DNA of 64,000 bases from Marinicella meishanensis. GTDB lineage: Bacteria; Pseudomonadota; Gammaproteobacteria; Xanthomonadales; Marinicellaceae. Positions 54,962 to 64,000 of this stretch are shown here, in pieces. The notes under the pieces were generated by a model, which worked only from the letters and a program-made list of their open reading frames with translations, was not told the origin of the DNA and did no database searches. The first letter of the stretch is position 1. Every line of letters starts with the position of its first letter. Both the position numbers and the translations under genes were made by a program. The stretch spans positions 62,001 to 126,000 of the forward strand of contig NZ_JAIOUV010000011.1 of the NCBI RefSeq assembly GCF_019931145.1, given 5' to 3'.

Positions 54962-56188
54962 ATGCTTACTTCAAATTCTCATTTTTTTAATGGAATTTTG
55001 ATGCTGTGGTTGATGTCACCATTAACTGCCTTCGCCCAAAGTCAAACTTCAATCACATCTGACTCCAGCAGATTGAGACCCAACGATGTGTTGGAGTCCT
55101 CTGCTCAGGGTGTTGCTTGTGGTTATGGCAAAACCAGCGCTTTTGCTGCTGACACTGCCATCATCACAGCCCATTGTGAAAATTCCGGAACGGTTTACTT
55201 TTATGACCACAACGGCACCACTTGGGTCGAATCCCTAAAAACCGAACTGGGCATTTTAATTACTGACCATTCAATCCAAGTGGACTCAGAGGAAAACCAG
55301 GCTGTGTTCGGTGTCAGGGGTGATTCGGCCATCATTTTTGGACGCTTGAATGGTGTTTGGCAAGAAACCGCAAGGCTGTATCCTTCTGACCCTCAGAACA
55401 TCACCCATTTTGGCAGGGCTGTTGCCATCGAAGGCAATCAGGTTGTGGTGACTGCCCAAACCAACTTCGTAACAGGTAAAGGCAGGGGCTTCAAAGCTTA
55501 TGTATTTGAATACAACGGCATTCAATGGCAAGAAAAAACCCAATTAATCCCATCCGGAGGATTCTACGAGTCTTTTTTTGGACTTTTTACAGCAGACATA
55601 GATGGTGACAACATCATCATAGGCGCACAAGGTGACGACACCCAAGCCATGAATGCAGGCACTGCCTATGTTTATGAACTGGTCAATGACCAATGGGAAG
55701 AAGCGCAATCATTGTTTGCTTCAGATGCGGAAGCTGGCGACTTATTTGGTCAAGCCGTCAGCAAGGGAAATGGACATTTACTCATCAGTTCACACAGGGA
55801 CAACACCAACGGCATTGACTCAGTTGGTTCAGCGTATGTTTTTGAAAAGGTGAATGGATTGTGGACAGCAACACAAAAAATCATGAACGATGATCCTGAA
55901 GCGAATGACTATTTTGGCTCTCCAATCAAAATTCATGGCGACCTCCTGGCCATTGGAGCACCCACTCGAAATCTTGGCGGTTTTGTGAATGTGTATGAAA
56001 ACAACACCAATCAATGGACATTGATAGGCCAATTGCAACAAGACCAAGCCAATCAAACCCGTCATTTTGGTGCACACATGAATTTATTCAACAATCATTT
56101 GTATGTGAGCGCTGACAACAAAGTCTTTGAGTTCAGGATATTGCCTGACAGTATATTTGCCACTGGATTCCAGTTCCATATTGACTGA
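54962..56188 (+). CDS. Secreted FG-GAP-like repeat protein
   Basis: The protein has 408 residues and a signal peptide ending near SPLTAFAQ. The body has repeated units of the beta-propeller type, each with a pattern such as FGxAVxxxGNxxxxxA followed by GxAYVYExxNxxW (for example NAGTAYVYELVNDQW and SVGSAYVFEKVNGLW). The C-terminus ends DSIFATGFQFHID, close to a short IFxxGF tail seen on many exported proteins of related bacteria. Codon use is more AT-rich than in the neighbours. The ligand is unknown. Confidence 0.75.
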   Translation: MLTSNSHFFNGILMLWLMSPLTAFAQSQTSITSDSSRLRPNDVLESSAQGVACGYGKTSAFAADTAIITAHCENSGTVYFYDHNGTTWVESLKTELGILITDHSIQVDSEENQAVFGVRGDSAIIFGRLNGVWQETARLYPSDPQNITHFGRAVAIEGNQVVVTAQTNFVTGKGRGFKAYVFEYNGIQWQEKTQLIPSGGFYESFFGLFTADIDGDNIIIGAQGDDTQAMNAGTAYVYELVNDQWEEAQSLFASDAEAGDLFGQAVSKGNGHLLISSHRDNTNGIDSVGSAYVFEKVNGLWTATQKIMNDDPEANDYFGSPIKIHGDLLAIGAPTRNLGGFVNVYENNTNQWTLIGQLQQDQANQTRHFGAHMNLFNNHLYVSADNKVFEFRILPDSIFATGFQFHID

Positions 56189-56190
56189 CC

Positions 56191-56787
56191 TCATGGACTT
56201 GAGTGATTGGCTACATCAATGACTTTTTTGCAATTGATTTTCCAGGTCGGGTAAGTGATGCTCAAATCCTCGCTGACCCATTCACCGATCCAACGGTAGC
56301 CACTGGCGGTCATGTCATAAAAAGTCAGGCGGTAATGACCGCTCATGCCATTGGGGGCTGCTTGTTCACGCCAGAACACCAGGCGCTCCCCGGCTTTGCC
56401 GCCGGTCCACACCGGCAACTGTGGTGTGGGCGTGCTGGTGCTGAAATAATGGATGTTCCATTGCTCATTGGCCACATCATATTGGCGGATGCTGCCACTG
56501 TGGCCGCCATCGGCTTTGAGCGTGATGTCTTGCACCGCCATGCCATTCATGATGTATTGAAACACCCAGGTCATGGCCACCGGTTCAGCCCAGGTCTGCT
56601 GATCAACCCGCACCACCGATTCACAGGACGCGGACCCAATCATGGGCTGAAAATCGGCCAATTGCTTGGGCGCTGCTGGATTGAGTTGGCCATGGGGTTG
56701 TTGCGGTCCCACGGCGTAGGGGTATTCAACGACTTCGGTGCTGGCGGCGAAACCCAACAACAGGCCCACCATGTGATCAAATTTCAT
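56191..56787 (-). CDS. DUF1579-like putative secreted protein
   Basis: The protein has 198 residues. The N-terminus is hydrophobic (MVGLLLGFAAS) but a weak signal peptide. LADFQPMIGSASCESVVRV, the WVFQYIMNGMAVQDITLKAD strand, IRQYDVANEQWNIHYFST and GHYRLTFYDMTASGYRWIGE follow the pattern of DUF1579-type beta-barrel proteins. Function is unknown. The ATG at 56787 has an excellent GAGGAGA site, so a longer upstream reading is rejected. It is convergent with the FG-GAP gene, two bases apart. Confidence 0.7.
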   Translation of the reverse strand: MKFDHMVGLLLGFAASTEVVEYPYAVGPQQPHGQLNPAAPKQLADFQPMIGSASCESVVRVDQQTWAEPVAMTWVFQYIMNGMAVQDITLKADGGHSGSIRQYDVANEQWNIHYFSTSTPTPQLPVWTGGKAGERLVFWREQAAPNGMSGHYRLTFYDMTASGYRWIGEWVSEDLSITYPTWKINCKKVIDVANHSSP

Positions 56788-56892
56788 GATTCTTCTCCTC
56801 TGGAATGGAGCCCCCAGTGTAGCCAAGCGGAACCGCCACAGTGGCATCCAGCAGTGAAGCACAGTGGTGTTGCAGTGAGCGGCGTTCTTTTT

Positions 56893-57160
56893 AGGGCCTG
56901 TTAACACCCACTGAATGACCACTGTTCAGGTTACAAAGGTCACAATCAAGGCGCGAAAAGCGTGGTTTGGTCACTCCAATCGAGCGATGAGCAACGCCGG
57001 GTGTGGCCTTTGTAGGCTGAACCCATGGGGCTGAATCGTATTTTCCACCCCTCGGCGTTATTCAGTCGCTCATCTGGAGTGACCACACCTCACGACTGAT
57101 GCCTTGATGGCTGAAAAATACGATCCAGCAGTCGCCTTTCAGTGGGTGTTAACAGACCCT
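56893..57160. mobile_element. Palindromic (MITE-like) element, copy B
   Basis: This 268-base element has 21-base terminal inverted repeats (56893-56913 and 57140-57160) matching at 20 of 21 positions; flanking TTA/TAA extends the symmetry. An inner inverted repeat, GGTCACTCCA (56969-56978) and TGGAGTGACC (57075-57084), continues imperfectly toward CAACGCCG and CGGCGTT. Outer sections match copy A at 40026-40143. There is no open reading frame of note. It is likely mobilised in trans or acts as a structured repeat. It fills most of the 463-base gap 56788-57250; the remainder (57161-57250) is AT-rich and shows no gene. Confidence 0.82.
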
Positions 57161-57250
57161 AATTAAGTGATTGCTAATATTTGATCAATTCGGCTTTGCT
57201 TTGACCACAAACTCGCCTACAATGCATGGCTGATTGATTCAGCAACCAAC

Positions 57251-58933
57251 ATGAATGTCACCGCCAACAATTTAAAACCCGACTGTCTGCGCCAAGCCAT
57301 CATCGGCGTCGATGCCCCCTTCTGCACCCCATTTGGTCAACGTTTGATGACCTACTGTGATTACACCGCTTCGGGGCGCACCTTGACCTTCATCGAGAAA
57401 TACCTGATGAAGCTGCAACGGCATTACGCCAACACCCACACCGAAGACGACATGACCGGGCGTTCCATGACCCGCTTATTGCATGATGCCGAACAACGCA
57501 TCAAAGACTCTTTGGGAGCCACCGAGCAAGACCGCATCATTTGTACCGGCACCGGTGCCACCGGCGCCATCACCAAGATCCAACAGATCCTGGGCACTTA
57601 TTTGCCACCAGCCACCCGCGCGCAGATTGAGCGTTCGGCCGCCTGTGATTTGGACAAGATCCTGGCCCAATCGCCGGTGGTGTTTGTTGGGCCTTATGAG
57701 CACCACAGCAATGAAATTTCCTGGCGCGATGGCTTGTGCGAGGTGGTGGAATTGGATCTGGATGCCCAGGGCCATGCCGACCTGGATCAATTGACCGAAT
57801 TGCTGCAACAAGACCAATACCAAAACCGCTTGAAAATCGGTTCTTTTTCTGCCGCTTCCAATGTCACCGGACTGATTTCTCACACCCGAAAAATCGCCCG
57901 ATTGTTGCACCAGCATGATGCCTTGGCCTTTTTTGATTTTGCCGCCAGTGCACCCTATGTGGAAATTGACATGCACCCCAAGGATGACCCCTTGGGTTAT
58001 TACGACGCGGTGTTTCTGTCGCCGCATAAGTTCCTTGGCGGTCCGGGCTCAACCGGTGTCTTGGTGTTCAACAAAGACATCTACCAAGCGGCACTGAAAC
58101 CAACCGTGTCGGGTGGCGGCACCGTCAGCTATGTGGCCAGACATGACCATGATTTCTTTGATGACATTGAGGAACGCGAAAAAGCCGGCACCCCAGGTGT
58201 GCTCCAAATCATGCGCGCCGCCTTGTGTTTTGAAGTCAAAGAAAAGTTCGGTGTCCAACAAATTCACAACATTGAACAACAGTGGCTGCAACAAGCCTTC
58301 AGCGCTTGGCAGAATCACCCCCGGATTGAAATTTTGGGTGATCAGGATCCCGCCAATCGCGTTGGCATTGTGTCCTTCAACATCAAAACCGCTTCTGGGA
58401 AATATTTGCACCCCAAATTCATCACCGTGCTGTTGAACGACTTGTTTGGCATCCAATCCAGGGCTGGCTGTTCCTGTGCCGGGCCTTACGGCCACCAGTT
58501 ACTGGGCATCGATGAGGAGACATCAGAACAATACCGCGCCTTGATTCAAAAAGGCTATCATGGCATCAAACCGGGTTGGTGTCGGGTCGGATTTCATTAC
58601 ATCATGGACCAAGCCGAAGTTCAGTACATCATTGATTGTGTGAACTTCATTGCCGACAACGGCGCCGAATTTTTGCCCTGGTATAAATTTTGTCTGAAAC
58701 AAGCCTGTTGGCAACACATCCATGATGATGGCCAATGTCCTGAGTTGTCCTTAGACGAGGCCTTTAAACAAGACCGAGACAACCCACAACCGCTGGCTCC
58801 CTTATTGAGAAAGTCCTTATACCAGCAGTTTTTGCAAGAAGCAGAAAGACTCAAAACCGAGGCCAAATCCTTGCCCGTCAGGGCCCAACAATCGGTGCCT
58901 GAAATTGAACATTTGAATCAGTTCATCGTATAA
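57251..58933 (+). CDS. Class V aminotransferase-fold PLP enzyme (cysteine desulfurase-like)
   Basis: The protein has 560 residues. The PLP lysine is Lys260 in FLSPHKFLGGPGSTGVL; the His of VGPYEHHSNEISWRD and the Asp of ALAFFDFAASAP are the usual PLP contacts. SRAGCSCAGPYGHQLLG near 408-424 has cysteines where SufS/NifS-like enzymes carry the catalytic Cys. The C-terminal 100 residues extend beyond a normal cysteine desulfurase (about 400 residues), ending in a Lys/Glu-rich helix. Substrate unknown. It is a lone gene followed by a strong terminator. Confidence 0.8.
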   Translation: MNVTANNLKPDCLRQAIIGVDAPFCTPFGQRLMTYCDYTASGRTLTFIEKYLMKLQRHYANTHTEDDMTGRSMTRLLHDAEQRIKDSLGATEQDRIICTGTGATGAITKIQQILGTYLPPATRAQIERSAACDLDKILAQSPVVFVGPYEHHSNEISWRDGLCEVVELDLDAQGHADLDQLTELLQQDQYQNRLKIGSFSAASNVTGLISHTRKIARLLHQHDALAFFDFAASAPYVEIDMHPKDDPLGYYDAVFLSPHKFLGGPGSTGVLVFNKDIYQAALKPTVSGGGTVSYVARHDHDFFDDIEEREKAGTPGVLQIMRAALCFEVKEKFGVQQIHNIEQQWLQQAFSAWQNHPRIEILGDQDPANRVGIVSFNIKTASGKYLHPKFITVLLNDLFGIQSRAGCSCAGPYGHQLLGIDEETSEQYRALIQKGYHGIKPGWCRVGFHYIMDQAEVQYIIDCVNFIADNGAEFLPWYKFCLKQACWQHIHDDGQCPELSLDEAFKQDRDNPQPLAPLLRKSLYQQFLQEAERLKTEAKSLPVRAQQSVPEIEHLNQFIV

Positions 58934-58961
58934 AAAAAGCCGGCATCAAGCCGGCTTTTTT
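58933..58961. terminator. Rho-independent terminator, bidirectional
   Basis: AAAAAAGCCGGC, loop ATCAA, GCCGGCTTTTTT is a perfect stem with A and T runs on the two sides. It serves the class V enzyme gene on the plus strand and could also stop transcription of htpX from the other side. Confidence 0.92.
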
Positions 58962-58981
58962 GCTTCATTGGATGTGGCCAA

Positions 58982-59884
58982 TCAGCTGACCACGGTGTTG
59001 TCACCATACTTGGCTTGTTCCAAAGCCGCGATGCGGTCTGCCAATGGTGGGTGGGTGGAGAACAGTTTGGCCAAAGTGGCTTTACCACCCGAAATACCGA
59101 AGGCAGCGAATTCACCTTCCAACTTTTCGGTGCGGGTGCTGCGTTGCAGCGCTTTCAAAGCATCGATCATGTTTTGATTGCCGGCCAATTGGGCTCCGCC
59201 CTCATCGGCATGGAATTCACGCCATCTGGAGAACGAGTTGATGATGATGGCCGCCAAAAAGCCCAAGATGATTTGCGCAATCAGGGTGCCGATGAAATAG
59301 CCCATGCTGTAACCGCCGCCTTTGTCATCACGCATGGCCGCCGCAATGGCGTAACCGATGACGCGAGAGAAGAAGATCACAAAGGCGTTGAGCACCCCTT
59401 GGATCAAGGCCATGGTCACCATGTCGCCGTTGGCCACGTGAGCCACTTCGTGACCCAACACCGCCTCGACTTCATTGCGCTTCATGGTTTGTAACAAACC
59501 GGTGCTGACGGCCACCAGAGAATCATTTTTCTTCATACCGGTGGCAAAGGCATTGGGACTGGGTGAGTTGAACACCCCCACTTCAGGCATGCCGATGCCG
59601 GCGGCTTCGGCTTGGCGTCTGACGGTGTCGACCAGCCATTGTTCGTCGGCATTGCGCGGTTGTTCTATGACCTGCACACCCATGCTTTTCTTGGCAATCC
59701 ACTTGGACATGGCCAAGGAGATGAAAGAACCGATCGATCCCCACAAAATAGAGAACACGGCCAACGCGCGGTAATCCAGGCCATTGGCAGTTAAATAACT
59801 GTCAAAACCGAATATCCGCATCACCACCGAAATCACCGCCAAAATGGCGATGTTGGTGGCCACAAATAACAAAACTCTTTTCAT
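58982..59884 (-). CDS. htpX: Membrane zinc protease HtpX
   Basis: HtpX is a heat-shock M48 metalloprotease that degrades damaged inner-membrane proteins. It has 300 residues. Two N-terminal membrane helices (VLLFVATNIAILAVISVVM and a second near 40-58) precede the zinc motif HEVAH (His145, Glu146, His149). Two more hydrophobic segments follow, and FHADEGGAQLAG supplies the third ligand. The ATG at 59884 (MKRVLLFVATN) is chosen, with AGGT upstream. Confidence 0.95.
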   Translation of the reverse strand: MKRVLLFVATNIAILAVISVVMRIFGFDSYLTANGLDYRALAVFSILWGSIGSFISLAMSKWIAKKSMGVQVIEQPRNADEQWLVDTVRRQAEAAGIGMPEVGVFNSPSPNAFATGMKKNDSLVAVSTGLLQTMKRNEVEAVLGHEVAHVANGDMVTMALIQGVLNAFVIFFSRVIGYAIAAAMRDDKGGGYSMGYFIGTLIAQIILGFLAAIIINSFSRWREFHADEGGAQLAGNQNMIDALKALQRSTRTEKLEGEFAAFGISGGKATLAKLFSTHPPLADRIAALEQAKYGDNTVVS

Positions 59885-60025
59885 TTTTGTACCTGCAATT
59901 AGGGTTGATATCAACGGTCATCATAGACCACACATGATGAAATAAGTGCAAATTTTCATTCCACAAGGGGGCCAGAAGTCCTGTTTGATCGAAAAAGCGA
60001 AAATAAGTCGCCCCTTTCGGCAAAC

Positions 60026-60059
60026 AAACGCCTTTGTCACGGGCGTTTGGGCTATAATG
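60026..60059 (+). promoter_or_regulatory. typA promoter region with inverted repeat
   Basis: CAAACGCC (60026-60033) and GGCGTTTG (60043-60050) form a perfect eight-base inverted repeat just upstream of a perfect TATAAT (60054-60059), 30 bases before the typA ATG. TTGTCA lies inside the loop but too close to be an ordinary -35. The repeat may be an operator. Confidence 0.45.
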
Positions 60060-60089
60060 CGCGGCTTTTATTGGCCCTCTGGAATTCCC

Positions 60090-61907
<1,818 letters not shown>

Positions 61908-61930
61908 CCCGTATCGCACCCATGAAAGCC

Positions 61931-61960
61931 AAAAGCCATGCCCTCCAGCATGGCTTTTTT
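61931..61960 (+). terminator. Rho-independent terminator after typA
   Basis: AAAAGCCATGC, loop CCTCCA, GCATGGCTTTTTT lies 24 bases after the typA stop. The stem is perfect and is followed by a T run. Confidence 0.9.
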
Positions 61961-62060
61961 GCTGGGCCGGGCCCAGTGAACCGTGAAAAAATGAACAATC
62001 GACCGGTCATTTTCTGTTATCCTGTTAATTCTAATCAACCAGAAGCGACATCGGGGAAAC

Positions 62061-64000
62061 GTGCGACTAAGTCAATGCCACCATCAATTGGGTTGGGTGC
62101 TGCTGAGTCTGATCATGATTCAGCTGACCGCCCGCGCCACCATCGTCGGTACCCCGCCACTGACTGAAATCCACATCCCAGCTGAGCCTTACATCACCGT
62201 GTTTGACATGGCTCAAGACCACAACAACGTCATTTACCTGACCAATGACAAAGGTTTGCAAGTGTTTGATGGCAACCGCTGGCACACCGTGTTGATCCCT
62301 GACACCATTTTGACCCGCGAACTGTTGGTCGATGAAGACGGAACGGTCTACGCGGGTGGGTATGATTTTTTTGGCCGCGTGGAACGCAATGCACTGGGTC
62401 AATACGTGTTCATAGACCTCACGCCTGACAACAACCCAATCAAATTTGCCAGCATTTGGGAAATCATCAATTGTCAGGGCCTGATCTATTTCCGGGCCTT
62501 GAACCACGTGTTTCAATACGCCCCCCAAACAGGTAACATCAACTCCTGGTCTTTTGAAGGCCGACTGGGTGACATCATCTGTTATGCCGGTGAGGTGTGG
62601 TTACAAGACCGCACCGAAGGCATGAAAGTGTTGCAAGACGGGGTCTGGGCAGACAGCCCCATTCAGCTGCAAGACAACAGCCTGATTTATGATTTACAAA
62701 CCCTGGATGACGGCCGGGTTTTCATCCACTCCCAATCCGACAATTGGCGGGTGATCAATGGCCACGAGGTGGAAACCATTGCCTTCGACACCCCATTGCC
62801 ACCTTTGGGCAGCTTTGCCAACTCATTGACTTTGAGCGACAACCAGGTGGTCATGGGTGGTAAAGATGGGGCCCTGACCTTCCTCAATTTCAATGACTTC
62901 ACCGCACAATCTTTCCAACTGTCCAATGACTGGATCTCGGCCATCATCCGTGCCAACGATGGGGGCCTGTTGATTTTATCGAACTTCACCATCTACCACC
63001 TCACCTGGCCCAGCCCCTGGCGCATCCAGAACCGCGATGCCGGTTTGAGCAGTGACATTTTTGACCTGGCGGTGTGGAATGACCATTTGTATGCCACCTC
63101 CAGAGCCGGTGTGTACATGGAAGTGTCCCAACAACAAACCGGCCAGGGTAAGAACTTCAAAACCCTGGACTGGACCCACCAAGAGGCCTGGAATTTGCTG
63201 CCTCTGAATGACGAGGAAATGTTATTGGCCGAGTCACACCGGGCTTATTTGATCAAGACAGATCAGAGCAAACAGGCCTTAACCGACGTCATTTATCCCC
63301 GGGTGTTTCAACCTTCCAAATTCCACCCCGATCGCATCTACTTACACACCGAGTTGGACACCCGTTTGCTGTCCCAACAAGGTGAACAATGGCACGATTG
63401 GGTGGTGGCACCCGGCAAACCACGCAATGTGATTGAGTTGACTCCCGACACTTTGCTGATCACCACGGTCGAAGGCCGGTTTTTCAAAGTGATTTTGAAC
63501 GACACCCTGGATGCGGTGGAAGCCACGGTTGAAATGCACAACCAAGCCGGGATTCCGGCCAGTGAAACCGCGAAACTGACCCTTTACGAAGGCCCCAACC
63601 AGCGCATTTTCGGGCAGACAGAAAACGCCTACTACGAATTCGCCGACAACCAACTGGCAAGTTCCGACATGCTGGGACTGGGCGCTTTGTTGCCTCCGGA
63701 TCAACTGTCCAACATGGGGCTCAGTCCGACCGGACAGTTTTGGGTGTCCAGCAGTGACCACATTTACTTGTTGGATGAACAACAATGGCTGACCATTGAC
63801 GCTTCAGAACACATCCAAGGTGGCATTTATGCGGTTGAGTTCATGGCCGACCAAATCAAAATCGCCGCCAACAGCGTGATTTTGAGTTACTTACTCAATC
63901 ACCCCCATGACCAAGCGCCGGTCAGTGGCAAAATGCTGATCACCGCGGCCTCCCTGACTCCCAAAGACGGCTCTGGGCCGGTGGCCTTCCCGGTCTCCGG
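62061..64000 (+). CDS. Periplasmic beta-propeller-type sensor protein (C-terminal part outside window)
   Basis: At least 646 residues are visible with no stop. The start is GTG at 62061 with GGGGA upstream. A signal-type helix (LGWVLLSLIMIQLTARA) is followed by propeller-like repeats. Each has a pattern such as NVIYLTNDKGLQVFDGNRW, GLYVFxxxxW-like or GLSSDIFDLAVWNDHLYATS. Such two-component regulator propellers usually precede a transmembrane helix and a histidine kinase, diguanylate cyclase or LuxR output, but none is seen before the edge. The output domain is therefore unknown. Confidence 0.7.
   Translation, partial: MRLSQCHHQLGWVLLSLIMIQLTARATIVGTPPLTEIHIPAEPYITVFDMAQDHNNVIYLTNDKGLQVFDGNRWHTVLIPDTILTRELLVDEDGTVYAGGYDFFGRVERNALGQYVFIDLTPDNNPIKFASIWEIINCQGLIYFRALNHVFQYAPQTGNINSWSFEGRLGDIICYAGEVWLQDRTEGMKVLQDGVWADSPIQLQDNSLIYDLQTLDDGRVFIHSQSDNWRVINGHEVETIAFDTPLPPLGSFANSLTLSDNQVVMGGKDGALTFLNFNDFTAQSFQLSNDWISAIIRANDGGLLILSNFTIYHLTWPSPWRIQNRDAGLSSDIFDLAVWNDHLYATSRAGVYMEVSQQQTGQGKNFKTLDWTHQEAWNLLPLNDEEMLLAESHRAYLIKTDQSKQALTDVIYPRVFQPSKFHPDRIYLHTELDTRLLSQQGEQWHDWVVAPGKPRNVIELTPDTLLITTVEGRFFKVILNDTLDAVEATVEMHNQAGIPASETAKLTLYEGPNQRIFGQTENAYYEFADNQLASSDMLGLGALLPPDQLSNMGLSPTGQFWVSSSDHIYLLDEQQWLTIDASEHIQGGIYAVEFMADQIKIAANSVILSYLLNHPHDQAPVSGKMLITAASLTPKDGSGPVAFPVS

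Noticed and set aside
58933-58961. Further copy of the mobile element's inverted repeat
   Set aside because: The GC-rich stem with A and T runs is a terminator and shares no sequence with the element ends.

Overview
The window looks like chromosome of a free-living gammaproteobacterium. Three arrangements point that way. EF-P carries the lysine that EpmA modifies and sits with epmA and epmB. gshB-tonB-algH-ruvX-pyrB lies back to back with a pil-chp chemosensory operon, as in pseudomonads. A metX-metB-aspartokinase/homoserine dehydrogenase operon resembles the one in Xanthomonas. The secreted proteins resemble those of Marinicella and its relatives. The genus is an inference. No tRNA, rRNA, CRISPR array, prophage or complete insertion sequence was seen.

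Layout: 1-4.3 kb holds the end of a DUF1302 outer-membrane protein, a VolA-like lipase lipoprotein and a DASS-type transporter. 4.3-7 kb is the EF-P modification locus (epmA, efp, epmB). 7.2-10.2 kb has a FimX-like c-di-GMP protein and gluQ. 10.2-13 kb has a periplasmic cyclophilin, a 5'-nucleotidase and NAD kinase. 13-16 kb is a type II secretion pseudopilin operon gspGHIJK, then rsmE. 16.8-28.5 kb is the Pil-Chp operon (pilG, pilI, pilJ, pilK, chpA, chpB, chpC) with a 2134-residue ChpA and no pilH. 28.8-32.6 kb is gshB, tonB, algH, ruvX and pyrB. 32.7-39.4 kb is an opposing, tightly coupled operon of an HD-GYP response regulator, a hybrid kinase with three periplasmic binding domains, a DUF2238 membrane protein, a MAPEG protein and an unknown. 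39.5-42 kb has an unknown gene, a palindromic mobile element and a class IV aminotransferase/sulfotransferase pair. 42-46.7 kb is the methionine operon with a MetJ-like operator. 46.8-51.2 kb has two paralogous secreted proteins, an acidic unknown and a YihG-like acyltransferase. 51.4-54.9 kb is the S-adenosylmethionine cycle (metK, ahcY, metF), with an inverted repeat on the metK promoter. 55-57.2 kb has a secreted FG-GAP protein, a DUF1579-like protein and a second, longer copy of the mobile element. 57.2-62 kb has a class V aminotransferase-fold enzyme, htpX and typA. The right edge is the N-terminal part of a large periplasmic beta-propeller-like sensor.

Two themes link distant parts. Type IV pilus control is represented by the Chp system and the FimX-like protein. 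Sulfur amino acid and methyl metabolism is represented by metX-metB-metL and metK-ahcY-metF, each with a different palindromic operator on its promoter. The least familiar units are the triple-sensor kinase/HD-GYP/DUF2238/MAPEG operon and the pair of palindromic elements.
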